From positions 744,001-808,000 of the forward strand of contig CP062007.1 of assembly GCA_022749295.1 (NCBI GenBank): a stretch of DNA of 64,000 nt. The letters are read 5' to 3'. The notes under the pieces are model-generated. The model ran no database searches, had not been told where the DNA came from, and saw only the letters and a list, made by a program, of their open reading frames with translations. Below are positions 1-8,203 of the stretch, in pieces (position 1 is the stretch's first letter; every line of letters begins with the position of its first letter). Source of the DNA: Flavobacteriaceae bacterium GSB9 (GTDB taxonomy: Bacteria; Bacteroidota; Bacteroidia; Flavobacteriales; Flavobacteriaceae). The position numbers and the translations under genes are program-made.

Positions 1-2
1 TT

Positions 3-125
3 TTCAAGCAGGTTTACACTACCAACGACGAAAGATACCTTGCCGTTTTACCTAAAACCAATAAACTACCCAAGCATCTTCAACTTTTCAGTCAAGATAT
101 TTTAACTGAATTAAAAATAAGTTGA
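3..125 (+). CDS. C-terminal end of an unidentified protein (cut by the window edge)
   Basis: An open frame enters from the left edge and stops with TGA at 123-125, giving about 40 residues that end in LTELKIS. The fragment is charged and soluble-looking, with no recognisable motif. It ends 45 bases before the next gene on the same strand, and a promoter-like element lies in between. I cannot name the family from this tail alone. It is supported only by being open to the edge in one frame while the other two plus-strand frames close. Confidence 0.5.
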   Translation, partial: FKQVYTTNDERYLAVLPKTNKLPKHLQLFSQDILTELKIS

Positions 126-152
126 TTTTAAGCTGTTAAATCACTATCTTTT
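122..152 (+). promoter_or_regulatory. probable promoter for the pterin dehydratase gene
   Basis: TTG at 122-124, a 20-base spacer, then TATCTTTT at 145-152, close to the Bacteroidota pattern TTG-N17-23-TAnnTTTG with the last G replaced by T. It would start transcription near 158, about 13 bases before the ATG at 171. It is supported by position and pattern only. Confidence 0.35.
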
Positions 153-170
153 AAAAAAACATAAAATAAC

Positions 171-461
171 ATGAGTAAACTTTCAGAACAAGACATAGAA
201 AAAAAACTACTTCGATTTCCTGATTGGGAATATTTTGATGATGCCCTGCATGCCGTTTTTGAGTTTGGCAATTTTAAAGATTGTTTTAGTGCTATGAGCC
301 GTATTGCCTTTGAGTGTGAAGCACTTAACCACCATCCCAATTGGAGTAACGTTTATAACACATTAACAATTTCACTATCAACACATGATGCCGGAGGAGT
401 AACAGACAAAGATTTCCAGCTTGCAGAAGCGATAGAAAATATTGTTGAGCCAGAGGAATAA
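171..461 (+). CDS. 4a-hydroxytetrahydrobiopterin dehydratase (pterin-4a-carbinolamine dehydratase)
   Basis: A 96-residue cytosolic enzyme that dehydrates 4a-hydroxy-tetrahydropterin so the cofactor of aromatic amino acid hydroxylases can be recycled. Seen: the family signature HHPNWSNVYN at residues 54-63, whose His pair belongs to the active site, followed by THDAGGVTDKD at 71-81, a pattern characteristic of the PCD/DCoH family. Length is normal for the family (about 95-110). ATG start. The next gene, yebC, begins 97 bases later behind its own strong promoter, so this gene is probably monocistronic. No aromatic amino acid hydroxylase is visible nearby. Family assignment is secure. The physiological substrate is inferred. 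Confidence 0.9.
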   Translation: MSKLSEQDIEKKLLRFPDWEYFDDALHAVFEFGNFKDCFSAMSRIAFECEALNHHPNWSNVYNTLTISLSTHDAGGVTDKDFQLAEAIENIVEPEE

Positions 462-468
462 TATTTGA

Positions 469-499
469 TTTGTTTTTGGTCGGCTTATTTTTAAATTTG
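469..499 (+). promoter_or_regulatory. strong Bacteroidota-type promoter of yebC
   Basis: TTTG at 469-472, exactly 19 bases, then TAAATTTG at 492-499. This matches the Bacteroidota housekeeping consensus TTTG-N19-TAnnTTTG at every defined base. Transcription would start near 505, leaving a leader of about 54 bases before the ATG at 559. Confidence 0.65.
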
Positions 500-558
500 C
501 GAAACAATAATTTTCGCTGTTTTATATTGAATATAAGCGATTAAATAGGTTTTAAATT

Positions 559-1278
559 ATGGGAAGAGCTTTCGAGTTTAGAAAAGCAAGAAAAATGAAG
601 CGTTGGGCCGCTATGAGCAAGGCCTTTACGCGCATAGGTAAAGATATAGTAATGGCCGTAAAGGAAGGCGGTCCAGACCCCGATAGTAATGCACGTTTGA
701 GAGCTGTTATACAGAATGCAAAAGCTGTTAATATGCCTAAAGACAATATAGAACGTGCCATAAAACGAGCCAGTGATAAAAATCAAGGCGATTACAAAGA
801 AGTGATTTTTGAAGGTTATGCACCGCACGGTATTGCCGTTTTGGTTGAAACCGCTACTGATAACAACACAAGAACAGTAGCTAACGTGCGTAGCTATTTT
901 AATAAATGTGATGGCAGTTTAGGCACATCGGGTTCTGTTGTTTTTATGTTTGACCATACTTGTAATTTTAGAATCAATGCTGATGGATTAGACCCTGAAG
1001 AAATAGAACTGGAATTTATAGATTTTGGTGCTGAAGAGGTTTTTGCTGATGATGATGGCATTTTAATTTATGCGCCTTTTGAAAGCTTTGGTGCCATACA
1101 GGCTGAGTTAGAACGGCGTGATATTGAAATATTATCTTCTGGTTTTGAGCGCATTCCACAGGTTACTAAACCTCTTAGCCCAGAACAGGCTGAAGATGTT
1201 GAAAAACTTCTAGAAAAACTTGAAGAAGATGACGATGTACAAAACGTATATCACACGATGGAAGAAACTACAGAATAA
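559..1278 (+). CDS. yebC: YebC/PmpR family protein
   Basis: A 239-residue member of the YebC/TACO1 family. Members bind nucleic acid. They have been described as transcriptional regulators, and more recently as ribosome-associated factors that help translate difficult sequences. Seen: the N-terminal block GRAFEFRKARKMKRWAAMSK at residues 2-21, followed by FTRIGKDIVMAVKEGGPDPD, NARLRAVIQNAK and NMPKDNIERAIKRA, all hallmarks of the family. The C-terminal tail is acidic, as in relatives. Usual length is about 240. Its own promoter lies at 469-499 and a clear hairpin terminator follows at 1284-1311, so it is a single-gene unit. Family certain. Exact cellular role not deducible here. Confidence 0.95.
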   Translation: MGRAFEFRKARKMKRWAAMSKAFTRIGKDIVMAVKEGGPDPDSNARLRAVIQNAKAVNMPKDNIERAIKRASDKNQGDYKEVIFEGYAPHGIAVLVETATDNNTRTVANVRSYFNKCDGSLGTSGSVVFMFDHTCNFRINADGLDPEEIELEFIDFGAEEVFADDDGILIYAPFESFGAIQAELERRDIEILSSGFERIPQVTKPLSPEQAEDVEKLLEKLEEDDDVQNVYHTMEETTE

Positions 1279-1283
1279 ATTTT

Positions 1284-1311
1284 AAAGAGCGTTTAATTAC
1301 GCTCTTTTTTT
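1284..1311 (+). terminator. intrinsic terminator of yebC
   Basis: A perfect 9-bp stem, AAAGAGCGT (1284-1292) with ACGCTCTTT (1299-1307), a 6-base loop and a run of T to 1311. It lies 6 bases after the yebC stop. Confidence 0.85.
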
Positions 1312-1329
1312 AAATAACAAACTATCGTA

Positions 1330-2316
1330 ATGGTGGAAAACAAAAAAAATATAAACTGGGGCATTATTGGCTGTGGAGACGTAACTGAAGTTAAAAGTGG
1401 ACCACCTTACCAATTAACTGATGGTTTTACCTTATCAGCCGTTATGCGTAGAGATGCAGTTAAGTTGAAAGACTATGCTAAACGCCATAAAATCGAAACT
1501 ACATATACCGATGCCGATGCGCTAATCAACGATAATAGTATTGACGCCGTTTATATTGCCACACCACCAGATACACATAAACTATATGCTTTAAAGGTGG
1601 CAGAAGCAGGAAAACCATGCTGTATTGAAAAACCATTGAGTCCAAGTTATGCTGACAGTTTAGAAATTTATGAGGTTTTTAAAAGCAAAAATTTACCGTT
1701 GTTCGTAGCCTATTATCGCCGTTCGTTACCACGTTTTTTAAAGATAAAGGAATGGCTGGATGCGGGTTATATTGGTAATGTTAGACACATTAATTCAAAT
1801 TTAACCAAACCAGCAAGTAAAACCGATTTATCTAAAAAATACAATTGGAGAACCGATGCGAACATTGCTCCTGCTGGTTATTTTGATGATTTGGCTAGCC
1901 ATAGCTTAGATTTGTTTGCGTTCTTTTTGGGCAACTTTAAAGAAGCTAATGGCATCAGTTTAAACCAACAAAAATTATACACCGCAAAAGACGCCGTAAC
2001 AGCATCGTGGTTGCATGAATCGGGAGTTACAGGTTCTGGCGTTTGGAATTTTGGTTGTAACGATCATTTAGATAAAACTACTATTTACGGCAGCAAGGGA
2101 ACAATTGAGTTCTCTGTATTTCATGAAAAACCTATTGTTTTAAAAAGTGATAATAAAAACGAGGAATTATTTATTGAAAACCCAAAGCACATTCAACAAT
2201 ATCATGTTGAAAATATGAGAGACGATTTAGTTTTTAATAAAGCCAAGCACCCTTCGACAGGTTCAACAGCCCTGCACGCCAGTTGGGTAATGGATAAAAT
2301 TCTTGGAAACCTTTAA
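1330..2316 (+). CDS. Gfo/Idh/MocA family oxidoreductase
   Basis: A 328-residue NAD(P)-dependent sugar or polyol oxidoreductase. Seen: the N-terminal Rossmann motif GIIGCGDV at residues 11-18, the IATPPDTH stretch near 76-83 that lines the nucleotide pocket, and the EKP triplet at 100-102 whose Lys is catalytic in this family. The middle of the protein contains the usual substrate domain with an HSLDL-type His region near residue 190. There is no signal peptide, so it acts in the cytoplasm. It starts 19 bases after the yebC terminator and faces the minus-strand NYN gene tail-to-tail with 8 bases between. Substrate cannot be told from sequence: relatives act on inositol, glucose-fructose, biliverdin and others. 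Confidence 0.88.
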   Translation: MVENKKNINWGIIGCGDVTEVKSGPPYQLTDGFTLSAVMRRDAVKLKDYAKRHKIETTYTDADALINDNSIDAVYIATPPDTHKLYALKVAEAGKPCCIEKPLSPSYADSLEIYEVFKSKNLPLFVAYYRRSLPRFLKIKEWLDAGYIGNVRHINSNLTKPASKTDLSKKYNWRTDANIAPAGYFDDLASHSLDLFAFFLGNFKEANGISLNQQKLYTAKDAVTASWLHESGVTGSGVWNFGCNDHLDKTTIYGSKGTIEFSVFHEKPIVLKSDNKNEELFIENPKHIQQYHVENMRDDLVFNKAKHPSTGSTALHASWVMDKILGNL

Positions 2317-2324
2317 GCCTGTTT

Positions 2325-3065
2325 TTATTTAGTAGTAACGTTTCTAACGTAAATTAGCTTAAACCTCGAATTGGATTGGTTGCGTTCTTCCAACTCAAAC
2401 TGAGGCAATGATTTAAATAGTGGTGTTAACTTTTGAAATCCAAAGTTACGGGCATCAAAATTGGGTTGCTTTTTAATAATAAGCGTACCAACGTCACCTA
2501 GAAATGCCCATCCATCATCATCGGCAGCATCATCCACCGAATTTTTTAATAGTCTGATAACTTTCGGTGTGATATTATAAAGATTGGCCTTTTTCGTTTT
2601 GGCTCCTTTATCATCTTTTTCGTTATCGTCGCCACCTAGAATTTCCAAGTAAATAAACTTATCGCAAGCCACAATAAACGGATCAGGGGTTTTTTTCTCA
2701 CCCATACCATAAACTACCATGGCCGCCTCGCGCAAACGGGTGGCAAGTTTGGTAAAATCACTATCTGATGATACCAAGCAAAAACCATTTACTTTTTCGG
2801 AATATAAAATATCCATGGCATCAATAATCATAGCCGAATCGGTCGCATTTTTGCCGGTAGTGTAACCATACTGCTGAATCGGCGTTATCGCATTTTCAAG
2901 CAACACTTTTTTCCATTTTGATAGGTGTGGTTTAGTCCAATCACCGTAAATTCTTTTTATGGTTGGTGTACCGTATTTAGTAATTTCTTCCATCATTTCT
3001 GAGATGTACTTAGACGGGATGTTATCTCCATCAATCAATACGGCAATTTTTATGTCTTTTATCAT
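2325..3065 (-). CDS. NYN-domain ribonuclease-like protein with C-terminal LOTUS (OST-HTH) domain
   Basis: I place the start at the ATG at 3065 (246 residues). An upstream in-frame start exists, but the added 23 residues look unlike the family, which begins close to its IDGDN motif. The NYN (PIN-like) nuclease fold is seen as AVLIDGDN at residues 8-15, TDSAM with Asp76, and SSDSDF at 99-104. These supply the acidic residues expected to bind metal. Residues from about 165 to the end resemble the OST-HTH/LOTUS RNA-binding winged helix. The LabA/DUF88 architecture suggests RNA cleavage or RNA-linked regulation in the cytoplasm. It is a lone gene: the terminator at 3135-3167 separates it from the kdsB group upstream. 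Function is inferred from the fold. Confidence 0.82.
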   Translation of the reverse strand: MIKDIKIAVLIDGDNIPSKYISEMMEEITKYGTPTIKRIYGDWTKPHLSKWKKVLLENAITPIQQYGYTTGKNATDSAMIIDAMDILYSEKVNGFCLVSSDSDFTKLATRLREAAMVVYGMGEKKTPDPFIVACDKFIYLEILGGDDNEKDDKGAKTKKANLYNITPKVIRLLKNSVDDAADDDGWAFLGDVGTLIIKKQPNFDARNFGFQKLTPLFKSLPQFELEERNQSNSRFKLIYVRNVTTK

Positions 3066-3134
3066 ATTCGATAAATATAGTGAAATATACCAACCATTAC
3101 TAAAAGGAATACTAAAAGCTTCCCTATTGCACAA

Positions 3135-3167
3135 AATAAAAAAGCTACTTCCTGTTGGAGTAGCTTT
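3135..3167 (-). terminator. terminator of the kdsB-HAD-kdnB group
   Basis: A 9-bp perfect stem, AAAGCTACT (3141-3149) with AGTAGCTTT (3159-3167), and a 9-base loop. Read on the minus strand it ends in TTTTTTATTTT, so it most likely stops transcription coming from kdnB. The other 190 bases up to 3354 hold no gene or motif I can recognise. Confidence 0.6.
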
Positions 3168-3354
3168 TGTTTAAGAGCATATGTTTCTTTTTAGGGACAA
3201 ATAATTGTTTACTTTATGTTTCATTTACTCATCCAAAGTAAAACAAAATTCGTGCCAAATAATTTCATGTTAAAAATAAAACTTATTTTATTTAAATAGC
3301 ACAAAATACTATAAACAAGAAAATAAAGAGGCTTTATGTAATCTTATTGTTTAA

Positions 3355-4437
3355 CTACATTTTTTTATATAAAACCTTCAATTTTTCCTTGGTAATTATT
3401 TTTTGCCAGTTTTTACCGAGAGCGTTTTCCCAAAGAGGAGTTAGGCTCATTGCTATGTTAATCATAACATCGAAATCTGAATCACTTAAATCCGTACATA
3501 TCCCTTTAGGCAAAACTATATTGTGTTTTTCTTTCATCTCTTTGAAAAGCTTAACACCTTCTGGATAAAATTCCTCAAGATGGTTGAAAACAATGCAATT
3601 GCCAATGCCGTGCTTTGTTCCCAATAAATATGCAAGTCCATAACTCATAGCATGGGCTACACCTACTTGTGAATAAGCTATACTCATGCCACCGTGCCAA
3701 GATGCCATCATTAATTTTTCACGAGATTCGATATCGGAGAGGTTGTTATCTAAAAACACCTCTTTACACAATTGGAACGCCATTTCGCCATAGCTTTGGC
3801 TAAACGTATTAAGATAAGATCCGCTAAGCGATTCAATACAGTGTATATAGCAATCCATACCGGTGTAAAACCATTGATTGTGCTCCACCCCTTTAGTAAG
3901 TTCAGAATCTAAAATAACCTGATCGAAAGGCGTGTAATCAGAATTGATTCCCAATTTTCTATCTGGACCAGTTAAAACAGTGGTCCGGGATACTTCAGCA
4001 CCTGTACCAGAAATTGTTGGGATTCCAACATGGTAAACGGCCGAGTTTTTAACTAAATCCCAACCTTGGTAAGTTTTAGATTCGCCATCATTAGTCAGCA
4101 TAATAGATACTGCCTTAGCCAAATCGAGCATCGTGCCGCCACCAATGCCAATAATACCAGACGGGCGTTCTTTAGACGTTAATATAATATCCTCAACAAG
4201 TTCGTCTACCTGACTGGTTTTAGGCTCTTCGTCAGCCGATATAAAAATAATTCTATCGTCATAAGCTGTTGGAATTCTGGATACTAATGATGTATTGCCC
4301 TTAAAAACATCATCAACCAAAAAAATGAACGGCGCATTAATATTTAAACGCTTTGGGGTCAATATTTCATTTAACTGGTTGAAACTACCTCTGCCAAAAA
4401 TAACTCTTGGCACCATTGGAAAGTTTTTATGACTCAT
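3355..4437 (-). CDS. kdnB: iron-containing alcohol dehydrogenase, probable 3-deoxy-D-manno-octulosonate 8-oxidase (KdnB-like)
   Basis: A 360-residue member of the iron-dependent alcohol dehydrogenase family. Seen: GGGTMLD at 99-105 for the dinucleotide, TISGTGAEVS at 141-150, and the metal ligands Asp195, His199 (MDCYIH), His262 (VAHAMSYG) and His276 (KHGIGN). In Shewanella, KdnB oxidises the C8 hydroxyl of Kdo so that KdnA can aminate it to Kdo8N, and kdnB lies beside kdsB. Here the gene sits two genes downstream of kdsB on the same strand, which is why I prefer KdnB to a generic alcohol dehydrogenase. No KdnA-type aminotransferase is in the window. There is a 112-base gap to the HAD gene with a possible promoter of its own at 4470-4477. 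Family secure, Kdo role inferred. Confidence 0.75.
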   Translation of the reverse strand: MSHKNFPMVPRVIFGRGSFNQLNEILTPKRLNINAPFIFLVDDVFKGNTSLVSRIPTAYDDRIIFISADEEPKTSQVDELVEDIILTSKERPSGIIGIGGGTMLDLAKAVSIMLTNDGESKTYQGWDLVKNSAVYHVGIPTISGTGAEVSRTTVLTGPDRKLGINSDYTPFDQVILDSELTKGVEHNQWFYTGMDCYIHCIESLSGSYLNTFSQSYGEMAFQLCKEVFLDNNLSDIESREKLMMASWHGGMSIAYSQVGVAHAMSYGLAYLLGTKHGIGNCIVFNHLEEFYPEGVKLFKEMKEKHNIVLPKGICTDLSDSDFDVMINIAMSLTPLWENALGKNWQKIITKEKLKVLYKKM

Positions 4438-4469
4438 TTAAGTTAGTTTTCTTTTTTCTTCACAAAAAG

Positions 4470-4477
4470 CAAAAGTA
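4470..4477 (-). promoter_or_regulatory. possible -7 element before kdnB
   Basis: On the minus strand TACTTTTG (4477 to 4470) matches TAnnTTTG exactly, the same octamer as at rnpB. No TTTG lies at the expected distance upstream, so this is a weak call. It would leave a leader of about 27 bases. Confidence 0.35.
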
Positions 4478-4549
4478 CTATTATTTTAAATTTTGCTCCT
4501 TTAAAAAAAGCTTAAATATTATTATGAACAAACGGTTTTTGTAATACAC

Positions 4550-5254
4550 TTATTTCAAGATGTTTACTAATTCCAACAACGTGTTTATTGTTTTATAGGC
4601 CTTACCGTTTTTCTCTTCTTCTGAAACTTCTTCGTGTGCCCATGTTGTATGAAAAGGCACATGGACAGCATGCGCTTTTATATTTACCAGAGGTAAAACA
4701 TCAGACTTTAAGGAGTTACCTACCATTAAAAATTCTGAGGGGTTAATATCCAAATGATTTAACAACCTAGAATAATTGGCTTCTTTCTTATCGCTTAGCA
4801 CCTCAATGTGATGGAAATATTTGGTTAAGTTAGATTTTTCCAATTTTCTTTCTTGATCAAGCAAATCGCCTTTTGTGGCTAAAATAAGCCGGTATTTTTG
4901 AGATAATGTGCTAAGCACCTCCTCTACGCCATCTAGCAATTCTACAGGTTTATTGAGCATGTCTTTGCAGATATTTAAGATGGCTTCAATGGTTTTTGTG
5001 GACACTTGATAATTTGAGAGCTCTAAAGCCGACTCAACCATAGATAGTGTAAAAGCCTTAACGCCGTAACCATACAAGTTTAAATTTTCTATTTCTTTTT
5101 TAAACAGCTCTTGGTCAATTTTGTTTGGCGTTTCATATTTAGAAAGTAATTTGCAAAATTGCGCTTCGGCTTCCCTAAAATAGGTTTCGTTTACCCAAAG
5201 CGTATCATCGGCATCAAAACCGATAACTTTAATATTCTTGTAATTTATTTCCAT
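4550..5254 (-). CDS. HAD superfamily hydrolase (class IA type)
   Basis: A 234-residue phosphatase-like protein. Motif I is GFDADDTLW at residues 12-20, with Asp14 as the likely nucleophile and Asp16 as acid/base. Later blocks ILATKGD (motif II Thr) and [10 protein letters not shown] (motif IV acidic residue) are in the right order, with a helical cap between I and II as in class IA. It overlaps the end of kdsB by 10 bases, so the two are translated together. The link suggests a sugar-phosphate role in the same pathway. It does not look like the short KdsC Kdo-8-phosphate phosphatase, which lacks this cap. Fold certain, substrate unknown. Confidence 0.8.
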   Translation of the reverse strand: MEINYKNIKVIGFDADDTLWVNETYFREAEAQFCKLLSKYETPNKIDQELFKKEIENLNLYGYGVKAFTLSMVESALELSNYQVSTKTIEAILNICKDMLNKPVELLDGVEEVLSTLSQKYRLILATKGDLLDQERKLEKSNLTKYFHHIEVLSDKKEANYSRLLNHLDINPSEFLMVGNSLKSDVLPLVNIKAHAVHVPFHTTWAHEEVSEEEKNGKAYKTINTLLELVNILK

Positions 5255-5973
5255 ATTTTTTTGGCACGTTCTAAATCTTCTGGCGTATCAATTTCTACCC
5301 CTTCACTGTCGGTTTCAATCATTTTTATACGCTTGCCGTACTCAAGATAACGAATACATTCTATTTTTTCGGAAGCTTCCAATGGCAGCATTGGCAAATG
5401 ATAAAAATCTAAAATAGCCTGCTTTCTAAACGCATAGACACCTTTATGCTTAAAATATTTAGCCCCTACATTTCTGGCACGAGGATATGGAATAGGGCTT
5501 CTAGAAAAATAAAGGGCGAAATTAGATTTGTCGACAATAACCTTTACGGTATTAGGGTTTTTGATTTCTTCTTCATCGGTAATTTCAACCATTAACGACG
5601 CCAAATCAACCTCGTTTTCGGGATCGTTTTTAAAAACATCGATGAGCTTAGATAACGATTCCCTGTCTGTAAAAGGTTCATCGCCCTGCACATTTATCAC
5701 GATATCGATATCCATAAATTCAACAGCCTCGGCAATTCTATCGCTACCGCATTCATGTTCCTTTTTGCTCATAATGGCCTTGCCTCCGTGATTTACAATT
5801 TCGTTGTAAATAACATCGCTATCGGTTACCACAAACACATCATCAAATAGGTTTGTGGCTACAGCAGCTTCGTATGTACGGCGAATAACCGGCTCCCCCC
5901 CAAGATCTTGCATGAGCTTTCCCGGGAATCGTGTGGCACTGTAACGTGCAGGTATCATTGAAATTATTTTCAT
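5245..5973 (-). CDS. kdsB: 3-deoxy-manno-octulosonate cytidylyltransferase
   Basis: A 242-residue cytosolic enzyme that activates Kdo (or 8-amino-Kdo) with CTP to CMP-Kdo for lipopolysaccharide core assembly. Seen: the nucleotide-binding signature [12 protein letters not shown] at residues 8-19, GSDRIAEA at 76-83, and VQGDEP at 95-100, which contributes to metal binding. The C-terminal YRYLEYG / [14 protein letters not shown] tract is also typical. Length fits KdsB (about 245). It is the first gene of a minus-strand group: kdsB overlaps the HAD gene by 10 bases and kdnB follows. A TATTTTTG element at 6035-6042 may be its promoter. Confident. Confidence 0.93.
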   Translation of the reverse strand: MKIISMIPARYSATRFPGKLMQDLGGEPVIRRTYEAAVATNLFDDVFVVTDSDVIYNEIVNHGGKAIMSKKEHECGSDRIAEAVEFMDIDIVINVQGDEPFTDRESLSKLIDVFKNDPENEVDLASLMVEITDEEEIKNPNTVKVIVDKSNFALYFSRSPIPYPRARNVGAKYFKHKGVYAFRKQAILDFYHLPMLPLEASEKIECIRYLEYGKRIKMIETDSEGVEIDTPEDLERAKKIWK

Positions 5974-6034
5974 TGGTGTTATTCTAAATATGCCATTTTA
6001 AATGATTAAAATGCCCTTAATTATGTTTTGGCTT

Positions 6035-6042
6035 CAAAAATA
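6035..6042 (-). promoter_or_regulatory. possible -7 element before kdsB
   Basis: Minus-strand TATTTTTG fits TAnnTTTG. It lies 62 bases upstream of the kdsB ATG and just past the stop of the DUF4126 gene. No matching -33 TTG is seen at the usual distance. Confidence 0.3.
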
Positions 6043-6051
6043 CTATAAAAA

Positions 6052-6627
6052 TCAAAGGTTCTTAGCTTTTGGCGATTTAAACTTTTTGTAAAGCCTAAAA
6101 ATGACAAATAGTATCAAAACCGATAAAATAGCTGCCAAAATAGGCAGAAAAATAGAAACAACAGACATCACTAGCGATGTGCCGGTTTCTAAAGCAGAAA
6201 CCAACGGATTACCCAGACCGCCTGTTGTAGCGGTTGATGCCAAACGTGTTGTAGACGACGTACCTGCTACGGCAGCAGCCGTTCCTCCTCCTGCAATAAT
6301 GGCCAACGACCAAGTGATTACGGGACTTAAATCGGCAATAGTTGAAAGCATTATGGCTGTGCCTGCTAATGCTGCTAATGGTACCGCAATACTATCTAAT
6401 AGGTTATCGATATAAGGAATAAAATAAGCAAATACTTCAACCACACTGGCTGCAGCCAGTGTAATCATCGCCGCCGTACTACCAACCCATTGCCAAGAAT
6501 CGTTTAGTTCCCAAACACCAAAATAAGATGCTAAACTTAATGCAAATAATGGCAAAAAAACTCTAAAACCAACAGATGCCGCCAAACCTACACCTAAGCA
6601 AACACTAATAATTGTTTCTACTGTCAT
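6052..6627 (-). CDS. DUF4126 family membrane protein
   Basis: A 191-residue, very hydrophobic, Ala/Gly/Ser-rich protein with about five membrane-crossing stretches (near residues 5-35, 48-70, 78-100, 103-125 and 150-178) and a basic tail RLYKKFKSPKAK. The opening SVCLGVGLAASVGFRVFLPL and the segment around TSSTTRLASTATTGGLGNP are typical of DUF4126. The function of the family is not known to me. It starts 20 bases after the helicase gene on the same strand, so the two may share a transcript. It ends 78 bases before kdsB. Confidence 0.75.
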   Translation of the reverse strand: MTVETIISVCLGVGLAASVGFRVFLPLFALSLASYFGVWELNDSWQWVGSTAAMITLAAASVVEVFAYFIPYIDNLLDSIAVPLAALAGTAIMLSTIADLSPVITWSLAIIAGGGTAAAVAGTSSTTRLASTATTGGLGNPLVSALETGTSLVMSVVSIFLPILAAILSVLILFVIFRLYKKFKSPKAKNL

Positions 6628-6647
6628 AAAATGTTGGATTTAAAAAA

Positions 6648-8072
6648 CTAGGTTTCAAAAAACTCATCTTTAAAACCTATAAGATACAATTTTTCCTTTG
6701 CTCTGGTTACGGCCGTGTACAACCATCTTAAATAATCTTTATCAACACCGTTGGGTAAATAAGGCTGTTCAACAAAAACCGTTTGCCATTGCCCGCCTTG
6801 CGATTTATGACAGGTAATAGCGTACGAAAACTTAACCTGCAGGGCATTAAAGTGCTTATTGCCCTTAACCTTTAAAAACTTTTTATAATTACTACTTTCG
6901 TTTTCAAAATCTTTCAGCACTTCTTGATAAAATCGATTTGAATCTTCATAGGAGAGCGATGGCGTTTCGGCAACAATGGTATCTAATAGCAAAACCGTTT
7001 CAAACGGGCGCATTTTGGGGTAATCAACCATTCTAATTTTTACTTCCGCAAAACGGAACCCGTAGAGCTCTTGTATTTTGAAGATTTCGAGCACTTCTAT
7101 AATATCGCCATTTGCTATAAAACCGGCTTCGGTGGTAGGTTTTATCCAGAAATAATTGTTTTTAACAACCATTAGAAAATCTCCGGTAGTCAACTCATTT
7201 TCATTAAACAAAATACGATTTCTAATTTGCTGGTTGTACAAGTTAGCGCGTTTATTGCTCCTTAAAATTATTGCGGTTTCTTCCTTTCCCTGCTCACTGT
7301 ATGAATCGTTTATGGCATCCATTATTTCGTAGCCATCAACCAAGCGTACAATATCTGAATACGGAGCTAAATCGAATTTAAAATTATCATAAATCTCATT
7401 AAAAAGTAATTCCCGCAGAACCGTCGCGTTGGCCAAGATACCCGAATCTTTTTCTTGACGCACTACTTCATCGAGTTCCATTTTTGTAACCTCTTTGTTG
7501 TAGTTTAAACTAAGGTTATCTTCGTTTAACGCCGGACTTAAATCGAGTTTTACAGGGGGCAACTGTGCTGTATCGCCAATTAACAACAATTTACATTGGT
7601 GCCCAGAATAGACGTACTGCATTAAATCGTCTAAAAGCGACCCGTTTTCAAAAATTTTAGAATCACCAGGTGTATCTGGAATCATTGAGGCTTCATCAAC
7701 AATAAAAATGGTATTTTTATGCTTATTGGGCTGGAGTACAAACTTTACTCCTCCACTCCTTTCTTTTTTAGGAAAATATATTTTTTTATGGATGGTAAAC
7801 GCCTCTTTGCCCGAATAATTGGCAATTACTTTGGCTGCTCTTCCTGTTGGTGCCATTAGCACGGCACTTTTTTTTACCTTCCATAAATTGCTTACAATAG
7901 TACTAACTATAGTGGTTTTTCCTGTACCGGCATAACCTTTTAAAAGATAAAGTGAGTTAGGCCTTTTAGTAAAAATAAATTCTGATAATTGTTGCAGTAC
8001 AATATTTTGTTTTAGGGTAGGTTGAAACGGAAACTGCTGTTTTAAAAGTGAATAGAATTCGGAAGTTGTCAT
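6648..8072 (-). CDS. superfamily 1 DNA helicase (RecD/Dda-like ATPase)
   Basis: A 474-residue ATP-driven helicase. Seen in order: motif I GYAGTGKTT at 46-54 (Walker A), motif Ia MAPTGRAAKVI near 73-83, motif II DEAS at 126-129, motif III LLIGDTAQLPPV near 163-174, an SH3-like insertion near 310-360, motif V AITCHKSQGGQW near 423, and motif VI YTAVTRAKEKLYLIG near the C-terminus. This order is that of 5'-3' SF1B helicases such as RecD2 and Dda. It lacks the long N-terminal region of RecD2, so it is the compact form common in Bacteroidota. A role in DNA repair or recombination is inferred. A -7 box lies just upstream at 8101-8108. Confidence 0.88.
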   Translation of the reverse strand: MTTSEFYSLLKQQFPFQPTLKQNIVLQQLSEFIFTKRPNSLYLLKGYAGTGKTTIVSTIVSNLWKVKKSAVLMAPTGRAAKVIANYSGKEAFTIHKKIYFPKKERSGGVKFVLQPNKHKNTIFIVDEASMIPDTPGDSKIFENGSLLDDLMQYVYSGHQCKLLLIGDTAQLPPVKLDLSPALNEDNLSLNYNKEVTKMELDEVVRQEKDSGILANATVLRELLFNEIYDNFKFDLAPYSDIVRLVDGYEIMDAINDSYSEQGKEETAIILRSNKRANLYNQQIRNRILFNENELTTGDFLMVVKNNYFWIKPTTEAGFIANGDIIEVLEIFKIQELYGFRFAEVKIRMVDYPKMRPFETVLLLDTIVAETPSLSYEDSNRFYQEVLKDFENESSNYKKFLKVKGNKHFNALQVKFSYAITCHKSQGGQWQTVFVEQPYLPNGVDKDYLRWLYTAVTRAKEKLYLIGFKDEFFET

Positions 8073-8100
8073 TAATATTTGGCCTCTTTTATATTTTATC

Positions 8101-8108
8101 CAAATATA
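8101..8108 (-). promoter_or_regulatory. -7 element of the helicase gene
   Basis: Minus-strand TATATTTG, an exact TAnnTTTG, 28 bases before the ATG at 8072. Together with the plus-strand promoter at 8128-8161 it makes a compact divergent promoter region. Confidence 0.4.
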
Positions 8109-8127
8109 AAAATGATTTTCTCGAACA

Positions 8128-8161
8128 TTGTTTTTACGATTAAAAAAAAGTTGTAGATTTG
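8128..8161 (+). promoter_or_regulatory. promoter of the 8204 gene group
   Basis: TTG at 8128-8130, a 23-base spacer, then TAGATTTG at 8154-8161 (exact TAnnTTTG followed by C). It would drive the three overlapping genes 8204-10291. Confidence 0.5.
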
Positions 8162-8203
8162 CTAAATACCGTTAATAAACTTTATTTAATTAAATAACAG
8201 ACT

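Noticed and set aside
3066-3134. Longer N-terminus of the NYN protein
   Set aside because: The extra 23 residues overlap the terminator side of the intergenic region and do not resemble the family, which starts just before IDGDN.
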